From Lonepinella sp042468235 (lineage in GTDB: Bacteria; Pseudomonadota; Gammaproteobacteria; Enterobacterales; Pasteurellaceae), in assembly GCF_042468235.1 (NCBI RefSeq), contig NZ_CP170386.1:186001-250000 (forward strand): DNA of 64,000 nucleotides, written 5' to 3'. A program made the position numbers and the translations under genes. Shown here in pieces: positions 32,201 to 41,340 of the stretch (position 1 is its first letter; each line of letters starts with the position of its first letter). Below the pieces are notes generated by a model. It did no database searches. It was not told where the DNA came from and was given only the letters and a program-made list of their open reading frames with translations.

Positions 32201-33703
32201 TTATAAATATTTCGCCGCAAGTTGTAAAATTTCTTGTTGCGACGTTTTACTTGTTTCTACAATACCGGCCACTTTACCATTACTCATTACCAAAATACGG
32301 TCAGTCACCCCGAGCAATTCTGGCATTTCAGAGGATATCATAATGATGCCTTTGTCTTTTTGAGCAAGCTGCATAATGAGTTGATAAATTTCGTATTTTG
32401 CTCCCACATCAATACCACGAGTTGGTTCATCAAGCATTAAAATTTCAGGTTGAGTGAGTAACCAACGACCAATAACCACCTTTTGTTGATTACCTCCTGA
32501 AAGGGAACCAATGTTAGTTTTGTGTGATGGTGTTTTGACATTCATAGCATCAATCACCCATTGGGTATCACTGCTCATTTTCTTATTGCTTAATAAGCCC
32601 CATTTGCTGATATAGGATTTCATATTAGAAATCAAAGAGTTGAACTCAATGCTCAGGTTAGCATAAATCCCTGTAGAACGGCGTTCTTCGGTAACGAGTG
32701 CAAAACCATTGTTAATCGCATCAAGTGCGGTGCGATTTTGCATAATTTTTCCATGCAGTTTCACCGTACCGCTTTTTTTCTCACGTACACCAAAGATAGT
32801 TTCAACAATATCTGTTCGTTTTGCCCCGACTAAACCTGCTACGCCGAGAATTTCGCCTTTGCGTAATTCAAAACTGACATCTTGAATGGATGGCTGATTT
32901 TTTGCTGTCAAATGTTCAACTTGTAGAATCACTTCTTTTGGTTGGTTAGTTTTTGGTGGGAAACGTTGGGTTAATTCACGCCCTACCATCATGGCGACAA
33001 TGCCATCCATCGTTGCTCCTTTGACAGGCACCGTATTAATCCATTTACCATCACGTAGAACTGTAATTTCATCACAGATTTTGAAAATTTCGTCCATTTT
33101 GTGGGAGATATAAATAATGCCACAACCACGATCTTTGAGTTTTTGAATAATTTTAAATAAGTGCTCCACTTCTTTTTCAGAAAGAGAGGATGTCGGTTCG
33201 TCCATAATCACGATTTTGGCGTGATAAGAGAACGCTTTGGCAATTTCGATCATCTGCATTTGTGAAACCGATAAATTCGCCACTTTTTCTTTTGGATCAA
33301 TAGCAATATCAAGTTCGTCAAAAATGGCTTTGGTATCGTGATACATTTTAGCGTGATCCACGAAAATACCTTTTAGTGGATAACGTCCTAACCAAAGGTT
33401 ATCCATTACGCTACGTTGACGTACTAAATTTAATTCTTGATGCACCATTGAAATCCCATTTTCTAGGGCTTCTTTAGAGGTTTTGAAGTTTACAGGTTTG
33501 CCTAAGAACAGAATTTCACCCTCATCTTTGGCATAGATCCCAAATAAACATTTCAATAGGGTAGATTTCCCCGCTCCATTTTCCCCCATTAAGGCATGTA
33601 CAGAGTGGGATTTGACCGTGAGATTAGCACCGTCTAACGCCTTTACCCCAGGGAAAGATTTACTAACGTTGGTCATTGTGAGTAGCACTTCTTGTGTTAA
33701 CAT
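32201..33703 (-). CDS. mglA: Galactose/methyl-galactoside ABC transporter ATP-binding protein
   Basis: A 500-residue protein with two ABC domains. The first (1-about 240) has a full Walker A GENGAGKST and VIMDEPTSSL. The second has a degenerate Walker A (GLVGAKRTD) but an intact signature LSGGNQQK and LDEPTRGIDVG, as is normal for MglA/RbsA. It powers galactose uptake with MglB and MglC. A hairpin separates it from mglB. Confidence 0.96.
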   Translation of the reverse strand: MLTQEVLLTMTNVSKSFPGVKALDGANLTVKSHSVHALMGENGAGKSTLLKCLFGIYAKDEGEILFLGKPVNFKTSKEALENGISMVHQELNLVRQRSVMDNLWLGRYPLKGIFVDHAKMYHDTKAIFDELDIAIDPKEKVANLSVSQMQMIEIAKAFSYHAKIVIMDEPTSSLSEKEVEHLFKIIQKLKDRGCGIIYISHKMDEIFKICDEITVLRDGKWINTVPVKGATMDGIVAMMVGRELTQRFPPKTNQPKEVILQVEHLTAKNQPSIQDVSFELRKGEILGVAGLVGAKRTDIVETIFGVREKKSGTVKLHGKIMQNRTALDAINNGFALVTEERRSTGIYANLSIEFNSLISNMKSYISKWGLLSNKKMSSDTQWVIDAMNVKTPSHKTNIGSLSGGNQQKVVIGRWLLTQPEILMLDEPTRGIDVGAKYEIYQLIMQLAQKDKGIIMISSEMPELLGVTDRILVMSNGKVAGIVETSKTSQQEILQLAAKYL

Positions 33704-33736
33704 ATCTTACCTCACATTAAATCATTAAAGAAACAA

Positions 33737-33788
33737 TAGGGCTTGTGTTTCTTATGAATAGGCATAAGCATGACCATCACAAGCCCTA
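33737..33788 (-). promoter_or_regulatory. Intercistronic hairpin between mglB and mglA
   Basis: TAGGGCTTGTG (33737-33747) and CACAAGCCCTA (33778-33788) are a perfect 11-base stem; CTTATG/CATAAG (33751-33756, 33763-33768) extends it inside. There is no T run. It probably protects the mglB message or reduces read-through to mglA, giving more binding protein than transporter. Confidence 0.6.
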
Positions 33789-33806
33789 ACGACAAGATAA
33801 TAGGAA

Positions 33807-34799
33807 TTATTTTAAGAATTTATCTAAGTTATCTTTGTCAACACCGACATAAGGAACACGTACAACACGATTTTCTAATTTCCAGTTAGTACCTTCGGTG
33901 GCCGGTTTACCATTGGCAAGGTTATTGGCAAGTTGCACAACTGCTTTACCTTGGTTTACACCGTCATTTAATACGGTACCGGCAATATCGCCTTTTTTGA
34001 TTAATTGCAATACTTCAGGTAAGGCATCTACACCGAATACCGGTAATTTTTTACCATGGGCTTTCACAGCTTCTAAAGCACCCATTGCCATGCCATCATT
34101 GTTGGAAATAATCACTTCAATTTGATTCGCTTTACCACTTGAAAGCCAAGCATCAATTTTATCTTTCGCTAACGCCGCATCCCACATACCGGTATCAATA
34201 AATAATTGTTCGGTTTGAATGCCTTGTGCATTTAATTTTTCGATCACATATTTGGTACGTGCTTCCGCATCAGGGTGTCCCGGTTCGCCTTTTAATAACA
34301 CATATTGAATCTTGCCGTCTTTATTTAAATCAAGGGCTGAATTAGCTTTCCATTGTTTCGCAATTAATTCCCCTTGGATTTCCCCAGATTCTTTTGGATC
34401 GGTACCCACATAGTAAGCATTTTCGTAACTCTCAATGGCTTTGGCGCCCGGGTCTTTATTGAAGAAGACCACAGGAATATCTTCTGCTTTGGCTTTTTTA
34501 ATAATAGTCGGTGCCGCAGATGGGTCAACTAAGTTAATCGCAAGGGCTTTTACCCCTTTAGAAATTAACACATCTACCTGATCGTTTTGAATAGATTGTG
34601 CATTTTGTGAGTCGTTCATTAATAGCTCAATACCAGTTAAATTTTGAGCTTCTTTATCAATTTCTTGACGCATTAATGCCATAAAGTTGTCATCATATTT
34701 GTAAATGGTTACACCGATACGATTGGCTGCTTGGGTGGCACTGCTTGCCAAGCCTAAACCGATAGATAATGCGACTGCACTTAATACTGCTTTTTTCAT
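33807..34799 (-). CDS. mglB: Galactose-binding periplasmic protein
   Basis: A 330-residue periplasmic protein. The signal peptide (1-about 24) ends in ATQA. The mature protein is a type 1 sugar-binding fold with NRIGVTIYKYDDNFM, DVLISKGVKALAINLVDP, DKDGKIQYVLLKGEPGHPDA (a calcium-loop-like DLNKDGKIQ) and EVIISNNDGMAMGALEAV, as in MglB. It delivers galactose to MglAC. It is the first gene of the operon, behind CRP and GalR/S sites. Confidence 0.96.
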   Translation of the reverse strand: MKKAVLSAVALSIGLGLASSATQAANRIGVTIYKYDDNFMALMRQEIDKEAQNLTGIELLMNDSQNAQSIQNDQVDVLISKGVKALAINLVDPSAAPTIIKKAKAEDIPVVFFNKDPGAKAIESYENAYYVGTDPKESGEIQGELIAKQWKANSALDLNKDGKIQYVLLKGEPGHPDAEARTKYVIEKLNAQGIQTEQLFIDTGMWDAALAKDKIDAWLSSGKANQIEVIISNNDGMAMGALEAVKAHGKKLPVFGVDALPEVLQLIKKGDIAGTVLNDGVNQGKAVVQLANNLANGKPATEGTNWKLENRVVRVPYVGVDKDNLDKFLK

Positions 34800-34888
34800 A
34801 ACAATGTCCTCGTTAATTGATTAACTAAAATGATGAAATTACCGCAAAATTGTCTAAAAAACTGTAACAACCTTGTTGTAATATGATT

Positions 34889-34960
34889 AAGATACACTAT
34901 TTCTTTTTACAATACTGTGATCATTCTCACACTTTTGATAAAAAATTGTAAGCGGTTACA
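34889..34960 (-). promoter_or_regulatory. mgl promoter with CRP site and GalR/S operator
   Basis: TGTGA-TCATTC-TCACA (34916-34931) is a perfect CRP site. TATCTT (complement of 34889-34894) fits a -10 with the CRP centre about 41 bases before the start (class II). TGTAAGCGGTTACA (34947-34960) matches the GalR/S consensus TGNAANCGNTTNCA at every fixed position. This mirrors the E. coli mglB control region. Confidence 0.8.
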
Positions 34961-34965
34961 AAAAT

Positions 34966-35970
34966 TTATCGCTGATAACAGCTATCTGTTGAAAAACGTC
35001 GTACTACCGTTGGATTAAATTGTGTATGAATCGGTGTTTCGATGTTTTCATTAATCAAACTTAAAGCTAATTTTGATGCATAAGTTGCCATTAAATCAAT
35101 TGGATAACGAATAGTTGAGAGCTTGGGTACTAAATGGCTGGCAATCGGCATGTCATCAAAACCGATCAACGAAAATTGACGTGGTACATTAATATTATTT
35201 TCAGTTAAGACTGATAATGCGCCAGCCGCCATGCTGTCATTGTACGTGACTACGGCTGTTAAGTCGGAGTGATAACTCAATAAATCAACCATTGCCGCTT
35301 CGCCCCCTTCGAAATCGGGACTATTTTGTACGCTGGTATTTTCAATCACAGGTAAGCCATATTGTTGAAGTGCGGTTAAATAGCCTTGTTTTCTTTCCAC
35401 TTCATCATTAATTTGATGATTTGAGCCGATATAACCGATTTTACGATGACCTAATTTAATCAATAATTCTGTCGCTAGAAATGTGCCACGTTGATTATCT
35501 AAGCTGACACAACGATGTTCATAACCAGCAATACAGCGGTTAATAATCACCATCCCTTTCGCTTGTTCTAAATAATTGATTAACTCTTGATCGGTCAATG
35601 CTTTAGAATGCACGACTAAACAGCTACAACGCTTACGTAACAGGGTTTCAATTGCATTACGTTCTTTTTCTGCGTTATGATAACCTATTCCGATTAAAAT
35701 CGTTTTGCCATATTCATGCGCAACTTGATCTACTGATTTAACCAGAATCGCAAAGAACGGATCGGTTACATCAGTGACAACGACACCTAATGTATCGGTA
35801 TTTTGTAAGGCTAAGGCTTGCGCATTGGCATTGGGTGAATATCCCAAATTTTGCACCGCACTTTCTACTGCAAGGCGAGCAGTTTCACTACAAGATGCGT
35901 TATTGAGTACACGAGATACCGTGGCGACAGAGACACCGGCTTGTTTGGCAACATCACGAATGGTAATCAT
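34966..35970 (-). CDS. galS: GalS-type LacI-family regulator
   Basis: A 334-residue LacI-family regulator, very similar by eye to E. coli GalS: MITIRDVAKQAGVSVATVSR at the start, then PNANAQALALQNTDTLGVVV, EKERNAIETLLRKRC, and FSLIGFDDMPIASHLVPKLS. It should sense galactose and repress mgl and gal genes. It lies directly upstream of mglBAC as in E. coli. A GalR/S-type operator at 36005-36018 is close to its start, which suggests autoregulation. Confidence 0.93.
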   Translation of the reverse strand: MITIRDVAKQAGVSVATVSRVLNNASCSETARLAVESAVQNLGYSPNANAQALALQNTDTLGVVVTDVTDPFFAILVKSVDQVAHEYGKTILIGIGYHNAEKERNAIETLLRKRCSCLVVHSKALTDQELINYLEQAKGMVIINRCIAGYEHRCVSLDNQRGTFLATELLIKLGHRKIGYIGSNHQINDEVERKQGYLTALQQYGLPVIENTSVQNSPDFEGGEAAMVDLLSYHSDLTAVVTYNDSMAAGALSVLTENNINVPRQFSLIGFDDMPIASHLVPKLSTIRYPIDLMATYASKLALSLINENIETPIHTQFNPTVVRRFSTDSCYQR

Positions 35971-36004
35971 ATTTTCCCCTTAAATACAGGAAATTAATCC
36001 TACT

Positions 36005-36018
36005 TGAAAACGTTATCA
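36005..36018. promoter_or_regulatory. GalR/S-type operator near galS
   Basis: TGAAAACGTTATCA differs by one fixed base from TGNAANCGNTTNCA. It lies 35 bases before the galS start, in the divergent galS/galT promoter region. Confidence 0.6.
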
Positions 36019-36077
36019 TTTAATTTCGACCATTTAAACAAAAAATTCAAGACTTTTTTTCGAATTTTTTCAAAAAC

Positions 36078-36093
36078 ATGATCTATGTCACAG
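36078..36093. promoter_or_regulatory. CRP site of galTKM
   Basis: CATGA-TCTATG-TCACA, two mismatches from the CRP consensus, lies about 80 bases before galT. Confidence 0.5.
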
Positions 36094-36130
36094 TTTATTT
36101 ACCAAAATCTGTTATCTTATATAACATTAA

Positions 36131-36146
36131 ATGTAACCGTTTCCGT
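36131..36146 (+). promoter_or_regulatory. GalR/S-type operator before galT
   Basis: ATGTAACCGTTTCCGT is centred on CG with GTAA/TTTC arms, an imperfect match to the GalR/S box. It lies 25 bases before the galT ATG. Confidence 0.55.
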
Positions 36147-36170
36147 TTTTATTAAGCGTAAGGATATTCT

Positions 36171-37220
36171 ATGAGCATTATTTTTAATCCAATCGAACAC
36201 CCACATCGCCGCTATAATCCACTCATCGATCAATGGGTACTCGTTTCACCGCACCGTGCTAAACGTCCGTGGCAAGGGCAACAGGAAAAAGTTAATGAAG
36301 AACAAAAGCCAAGACATGATCCAAATTGTTATCTCTGTCCACGCAATAAACGCATTACAGGGGAACTCAATCCAGATTATCAGCAGCCTTATGTGTTTAA
36401 AAATGATTTTTCGGCATTGCTAGAAGATACGCCTGCCCCTGAAAAATCCACCGATCCGCTATTTCAATCGGCTCAAGCTCAAGGCGAAAGTCGGGTGATT
36501 TGTTTTTCGCCTGATCATAGTAAAACCTTGCCATTATTAAGCGTGGCAGAAATTAGCCAAGTGATTAAGGTTTGGCAACAACAACTTAGCGAGTTGGGGC
36601 AAAAATATCAATGGGTACAAATTTTCGAAAATAAAGGGGCGGCTATGGGCTGTTCCAACCCACACCCACATGGTCAAATTTGGGCAAATAGCTTTTTGCC
36701 GAACGAAGTCGCTCGAGAAGATCAAACTCAATGCCGTTATTTTGTCGAACATCATTCGCCAATGTTATTAGACTATGCTCAACGTGAATTACAATTAAAG
36801 GAACGCATTGTGGTGGAAACCGAACATTGGTTAGCCGTGGTGCCGTATTGGGCGGTATGGCCTTTTGAAACCCTATTAATGCCGAAAAAAGCACAAATTA
36901 AACGCTTAACGGAATTAAGCTCTGAACAGGCGGAAGATTTAGCCTTAGTCTTAAAAAAACTAACCACCAGATACGATAATCTATTTAACACGTCATTCCC
37001 TTATTCAATGGGTTTTCATGCTGCACCATTTAACGATGAACCAAACGATCACTGGCAATTACATGCCCATTTTTATCCGCCATTGTTACGTTCTGCCACA
37101 GTGCGAAAATTTATGGTGGGCTACGAAATGTTAGGCGAAAGCCAACGGGATTTAACCGCCGAACAAGCCGCCACAAGATTACGTGATTTAAGCGAAGTAC
37201 ATTATAAAGAAGGAAAATAA
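36171..37220 (+). CDS. galT: Galactose-1-phosphate uridylyltransferase
   Basis: A 349-residue HIT-superfamily enzyme of the Leloir pathway. The active site NPHPHGQIW puts the histidines at H165 and H167 (E. coli H164 and H166). Metal-site segments CYLCPRNKR and the C-terminal HAHFYPPLLRS are present. Length fits E. coli GalT (348). The start has AAGGAT upstream. It is the first gene of galTKM; no galE is in the window. Confidence 0.97.
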   Translation: MSIIFNPIEHPHRRYNPLIDQWVLVSPHRAKRPWQGQQEKVNEEQKPRHDPNCYLCPRNKRITGELNPDYQQPYVFKNDFSALLEDTPAPEKSTDPLFQSAQAQGESRVICFSPDHSKTLPLLSVAEISQVIKVWQQQLSELGQKYQWVQIFENKGAAMGCSNPHPHGQIWANSFLPNEVAREDQTQCRYFVEHHSPMLLDYAQRELQLKERIVVETEHWLAVVPYWAVWPFETLLMPKKAQIKRLTELSSEQAEDLALVLKKLTTRYDNLFNTSFPYSMGFHAAPFNDEPNDHWQLHAHFYPPLLRSATVRKFMVGYEMLGESQRDLTAEQAATRLRDLSEVHYKEGK

Positions 37221-37221
37221 C

Positions 37222-38382
37222 ATGACCCCTTTACAACAAGCTAAACAATTATTTGAGCAAAAATTTCACCGCACTTCCGAATTAAATGTGTATGCTCCAG
37301 GGCGAGTGAACATTATCGGCGAGCATACCGATTACAACGATGGTTTTGTGATGCCTTGTGCGATTAATTATGGTACGGCAGTGAGTGGAGCAAAACGAGA
37401 TGATCATATTTTTAATGTTTATGCCGCCGATTTAGAGGATACCGATCAATTTTCATTAACCACCGAAATTACCCCAGTGGCTAACAAAAAATGGACGGGT
37501 TATGTACGTGGTGTGGTGAAGTTTATTCAGCAACATTGCCTTGATTTCAAGCAAGGGGCTGATTTAGTCATCACGGGTAATGTGCCGTTATCTGCGGGGC
37601 TAAGTTCTTCTGCTGCATTAGAAGTGGCTGTTGGAAAGTTCTGTCAGCAGCTTGGTGATTTACCTTTAACCAATACCCAAATTGCGTTAATCGGACAAAT
37701 GGCAGAAAACAAATTTGTCGGGGCAAATTGTGGCAATATGGATCAGCTTATTTCAGCCTTAGGCGAACAAGGTCATTTACTCATGATTGATTGCCGTAGC
37801 CTTGCAACCATTTCTGTGCCTGTGCCAGAAAATATTGCGGTGATGATAGTGAATTCCCATGTTAAACATGATTTAGTCACGGGTGAATACAATACTCGCC
37901 GTCAGCAATGTGAACGAGCCGCCGAATTTTTCGGGGTGAAAGCCTTGCGAGATGTGTCGATTGAACAGTTTAAACAACGAGAAGCGGAACTCACCGCTTT
38001 TGATCAAGATACGGCAAAACGTGCCAGACATATTGTCACCGAAAATCAACGTGTGCTAGATGCAGTGCAAGCTCTAAATCAAGGGGATATTTCAACCTTA
38101 GGTAAATTAATGGTACAATCTCACGATTCCATGCGTGATGATTTTGAGATCACCACGCCTGAAATTGATTATTTAGTCGAATTAGCTCAAGTTGCTGTGG
38201 GTAACAGCGGAGGGGCGAGAATGACAGGTGGTGGTTTTGGTGGTTGTATTGTGGTAGTGGCTCCCGTGGAAAAAGTGGATGCTGTACGTCAACTGATTGC
38301 CGATAATTATCAAAAACAAACGGGTATTAAAGAAGATTTTTATGTGTGTACCGCATCACAAGGAGTAAACGTATGTGCGTAA
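37222..38382 (+). CDS. galK: Galactokinase
   Basis: A 386-residue GHMP kinase that phosphorylates alpha-D-galactose. Signatures are GRVNIIGEHTDYNDGFVMP (N-terminal galactokinase motif), VPLSAGLSSSAALEVA (ATP-binding GHMP motif) and GGARMTGGGFGGCIV near the C-terminus. It lies 1 base after galT and its end overlaps galM by 10 bases. Confidence 0.97.
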   Translation: MTPLQQAKQLFEQKFHRTSELNVYAPGRVNIIGEHTDYNDGFVMPCAINYGTAVSGAKRDDHIFNVYAADLEDTDQFSLTTEITPVANKKWTGYVRGVVKFIQQHCLDFKQGADLVITGNVPLSAGLSSSAALEVAVGKFCQQLGDLPLTNTQIALIGQMAENKFVGANCGNMDQLISALGEQGHLLMIDCRSLATISVPVPENIAVMIVNSHVKHDLVTGEYNTRRQQCERAAEFFGVKALRDVSIEQFKQREAELTAFDQDTAKRARHIVTENQRVLDAVQALNQGDISTLGKLMVQSHDSMRDDFEITTPEIDYLVELAQVAVGNSGGARMTGGGFGGCIVVVAPVEKVDAVRQLIADNYQKQTGIKEDFYVCTASQGVNVCA

Positions 38383-39419
38383 CGGTTCAAACCACAAATG
38401 TGGTTGCTCTCGACAATCAAGCATTACAATTAGTAACGCTAACCAATCAGCAGGGAATGCAAGTTCAATTTATTGACTGGGGAGCAACTTGGGTGTCTTG
38501 TATCGTGCCAGTAGGAAACGAAAAACGTGAAGTGTTATTGGGTTGTCAATTAGCAGATTATGCTAAACAAGGTGTTTATTTAGGGGCAACCATCGGGCGT
38601 TATGCCAACCGAATTGCCAATAGTCAATTTGAATATCAAGGTAAAACCATCAAATTAACCGCTAATCAAAATGAACACCAGTTACATGGTGGTTTAATTG
38701 GCTTTGATAAACAACGTTGGAAAATCGAGCAAACAGGCGAAAAGTGCGGTGAAAATTTTGTGATTTTTTCGTTAATTTCATCTGATGGTGAGCAAGGTTT
38801 TTTAGGCAAAGTCAAGGTGCAAACCATTTACCGCTTAACTGAAGATAATGCTTTACTGGTTGAATTTAAAGCAGTTTCGGACAGAGATACCCCGTTAAGT
38901 TTAACCAATCATGCTTATTTTAATTTGAATAACGCTGAAAATGGTAGTGATATTCGCGAGCATTTTTTACAACTAAATGCCGAGCAATTTTTACCTGTGG
39001 ATAGCCAAGGCATTCCGAATGCTCCCTTAAAATCCGTCCAAAATAGTAGCTTTGATTTTCGCCAAGCAAAAGCTATTAAACAGGATTTTTTACAAGCTGA
39101 ACAACAGCTCACCAAAGGTTATGACCACGCTTTTCTATTAGATCAACAACGAGAAAAAACTTGTGCTATTTTAACCGCACCTGATCGATCTTTGTGTTTA
39201 ACCGTTAGCACCAGTCAAGCAGCATTACAGGTTTACACAGGCAATTATCTCCAAGGCACACCGACTCGTTGTGGTGGCGAATATGCTGATTACACAGGCA
39301 TTGCCCTAGAAACCCAAGCCTTACCAGATACCCCAAATCACCCTGAATGGTGGCAATATGGCGGAATGCTGAAAGCGGGAGAAACATATCATCATTGGAC
39401 TAAATTTCAGTTTAGTTAA
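38373..39419 (+). CDS. galM: Aldose 1-epimerase (mutarotase)
   Basis: A 348-residue mutarotase that makes alpha-D-galactose for GalK. Motifs TIGRYANRIANSQF, NQNEHQLHGGLIGFDKQRW (substrate histidine) and SLTNHAYFNLN (catalytic histidine) are in order, with IALETQALPDTPNHPEW containing the catalytic glutamate. ATG 38373 is chosen because AAGGAG lies 8 bases upstream; a GTG at 38346 lacks support. An uptake-signal core occurs in the coding sequence. A hairpin terminator follows. Confidence 0.95.
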   Translation: MCVTVQTTNVVALDNQALQLVTLTNQQGMQVQFIDWGATWVSCIVPVGNEKREVLLGCQLADYAKQGVYLGATIGRYANRIANSQFEYQGKTIKLTANQNEHQLHGGLIGFDKQRWKIEQTGEKCGENFVIFSLISSDGEQGFLGKVKVQTIYRLTEDNALLVEFKAVSDRDTPLSLTNHAYFNLNNAENGSDIREHFLQLNAEQFLPVDSQGIPNAPLKSVQNSSFDFRQAKAIKQDFLQAEQQLTKGYDHAFLLDQQREKTCAILTAPDRSLCLTVSTSQAALQVYTGNYLQGTPTRCGGEYADYTGIALETQALPDTPNHPEWWQYGGMLKAGETYHHWTKFQFS

Positions 39420-39450
39420 ACAAATAGTATCTAATTTCCTTAAAAAATAA

Positions 39451-39485
39451 CTGGGTGCATGATGGCACCCAGTATTGTCTAAATT
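39451..39485 (+). terminator. Terminator after galTKM
   Basis: CTGGGTGC / GCACCCAG is an 8-base stem with a 6-base loop; the following T-rich stretch is interrupted. Confidence 0.65.
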
Positions 39486-39740
39486 TTTACTACACATTGT
39501 TTATTTATTTTTCAGCTTACTTTCTTTCTCCTACTCATTTAGGTGTATTTTACTTGATCCAACGCAATAAAAAGTAGAAAACCTATGTAAAAAGTGTGGG
39601 AATTTGTTATTTTACCCTAGCATTTCTAGATTTTATTAGCTTATCCCATTGTTTTAAATGATAAATATTATTATTTAAAGATGAGTGGCTAAGATATTTC
39701 TTAATACCTTATATGGTTAATTTTATATGGAGTGATTACC
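39486..39740 (+). promoter_or_regulatory. nrf operon control region
   Basis: About 250 non-coding bases. TTGATCCAACGCAA (39554-39567) resembles an FNR half-plus-half site (TTGAT-N4-ATCAA) but the second half has two mismatches. FNR and NarP control would be expected for nrfA. I see no perfect FNR box and no convincing -10 at the right distance, so this is only a candidate. Confidence 0.35.
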
Positions 39741-41264
39741 GTGGACATCTTCAAAAAAACGCTCTCTTTGCTAATATTTTTATTTTTGAGTTTATTGATG
39801 GCACAAGGTACCTTAGCAGATACTCAACCGATTGATGCATCAAAAGTGGATACTCAAGCAGAAATCAAATATGCCCCGAAAAAAGGGGAGCTTACGATAC
39901 CAAATCCTGATCTTAAAATTGACTCTGTGAATGAAAAATTTGCAGAGAAATATCCACGTCAATATGGCAGTTGGAAATCTACAAATAAATCAACAGCGGT
40001 AGATTCGGCGATAGAACAGGATCCTCGAATGATTGTGTTGTGGGGCGGTTATGCTTTTGCTAAAGATTATAATAAACCACGTGGTCACTACTATGCTGTC
40101 ACAGATGTGCGTAATATTTTACGTACAGGTGCGCCAACCGATGCGAATACAGGACCACAACCCATGGCGTGTTGGACCTGTAAAGGGCCTGATGTACCAC
40201 GCTTAATTGCCGAATGGGGAGAAGAGGGCTATTTCACAGGCAAATGGGCGAAAGCCGGGGCGGAAGTGGTTAATTCTATTGGTTGTGCAGATTGCCACGA
40301 TACTGGTTCAAAAGACTTTGCGGATGGAAAACCGGCATTACGCATTGCTCGTCCGCACGTTTTACGTGCTTTAGAAGCCATTGATAAGCCCTTTGAACAA
40401 TTAGATCGTACCGATCAGCGTGCAGCAGTGTGTGCCAACTGTCACGTAGAATATTATTTTGATAAAAACAATGCCACTAACGTAGTCTTTCCTTGGTATA
40501 AAGGGGTGGATGTGGATAGTATGGAAAAATACTATGACGAAATCGGCTTTAAAGATTGGGAACATAGCTTATCTAAAGCCCCTATGTTAAAAACCCAGCA
40601 TCCTGATTTTGAAACTTGGTCAATGGGTACGCACGGTAAAAATGGCGTGACCTGTATTGACTGCCATATGCCAAAAGTACAAGGGGAAGACGGCAAAGTC
40701 TATACCGATCACCAAATTGGTAATCCGTTTGATGCTTTTGAAAATACCTGTGCGAAATGCCACGATCAAAGTAAAGAAACCTTAAGACAAACCATTTCTA
40801 ATCACAAAAAAGACATCAAAGAAGTGATGATTAAATTGGAAGATCAATTAGTTAAAGCTCACTTTGAGGCCAAAGCGGCTTGGGATGCGGGGGCCACACA
40901 AGAAGAAATGAAAGAGGCTCTACAAGCGATTCGTCATGCGCAATGGCGTTGGGATTATACAGCAGCGACACACGGTGGCCATATGCACGCTCCTGATGTG
41001 ATGTTGAAAGTGATTGCCTCGGGGCTTGAGCGTGCTGCTGATGCTCGCCGTGAATTAGCCGTGGTGTTAGCTAAACATAACGTCAAACAACCGATTAATT
41101 ATCCTGATGTCTCTACCGCTGAAAAAGCGTGGAAAGTCATGGGGATTGATATTGAAAAAGAACGTCAAGCCAAAGATGAGTTCATAAAAACCATCGTGCC
41201 AGAATGGAATAAAGAGGCCAAAGCTAAAGGCTTAATTCTGAATGATGAACCGCCAGTAAAATAA
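39741..41264 (+). CDS. nrfA: Cytochrome c552 nitrite reductase
   Basis: A 507-residue periplasmic pentahaem enzyme that reduces nitrite to ammonia. A signal peptide ends near TLADTQ. The catalytic haem uses CWTCK (residues 144-148), the NrfA hallmark. Four CxxCH sites follow at C182 (CADCH), C231 (CANCH), C305 (CIDCH) and C337 (CAKCH). I start it at GTG 39741 because GGAG lies 8 bases upstream; an in-frame GTG at 39732 overlaps that site. Length is near H. influenzae/E. coli NrfA. It heads the nrf cluster, with a USS-pair hairpin after it. Confidence 0.97.
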   Translation: MDIFKKTLSLLIFLFLSLLMAQGTLADTQPIDASKVDTQAEIKYAPKKGELTIPNPDLKIDSVNEKFAEKYPRQYGSWKSTNKSTAVDSAIEQDPRMIVLWGGYAFAKDYNKPRGHYYAVTDVRNILRTGAPTDANTGPQPMACWTCKGPDVPRLIAEWGEEGYFTGKWAKAGAEVVNSIGCADCHDTGSKDFADGKPALRIARPHVLRALEAIDKPFEQLDRTDQRAAVCANCHVEYYFDKNNATNVVFPWYKGVDVDSMEKYYDEIGFKDWEHSLSKAPMLKTQHPDFETWSMGTHGKNGVTCIDCHMPKVQGEDGKVYTDHQIGNPFDAFENTCAKCHDQSKETLRQTISNHKKDIKEVMIKLEDQLVKAHFEAKAAWDAGATQEEMKEALQAIRHAQWRWDYTAATHGGHMHAPDVMLKVIASGLERAADARRELAVVLAKHNVKQPINYPDVSTAEKAWKVMGIDIEKERQAKDEFIKTIVPEWNKEAKAKGLILNDEPPVK

Positions 41265-41273
41265 TCCAAAATT

Positions 41274-41310
41274 CACCGCACTTTTAGCGTCAACATGACA
41301 AAGTGCGGTG
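41274..41310 (+). terminator. Paired uptake signals between nrfA and nrfB
   Basis: CACCGCACTTT (from 41274) and AAAGTGCGGTG (to 41310) form a perfect 11-base stem with a 15-base loop. No T run follows directly, so partial termination or message processing is likely, lowering nrfBCD relative to nrfA. Confidence 0.6.
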
Positions 41311-41340
41311 TATTTCAAGCTAAATTTTAAGGTAATGAAT

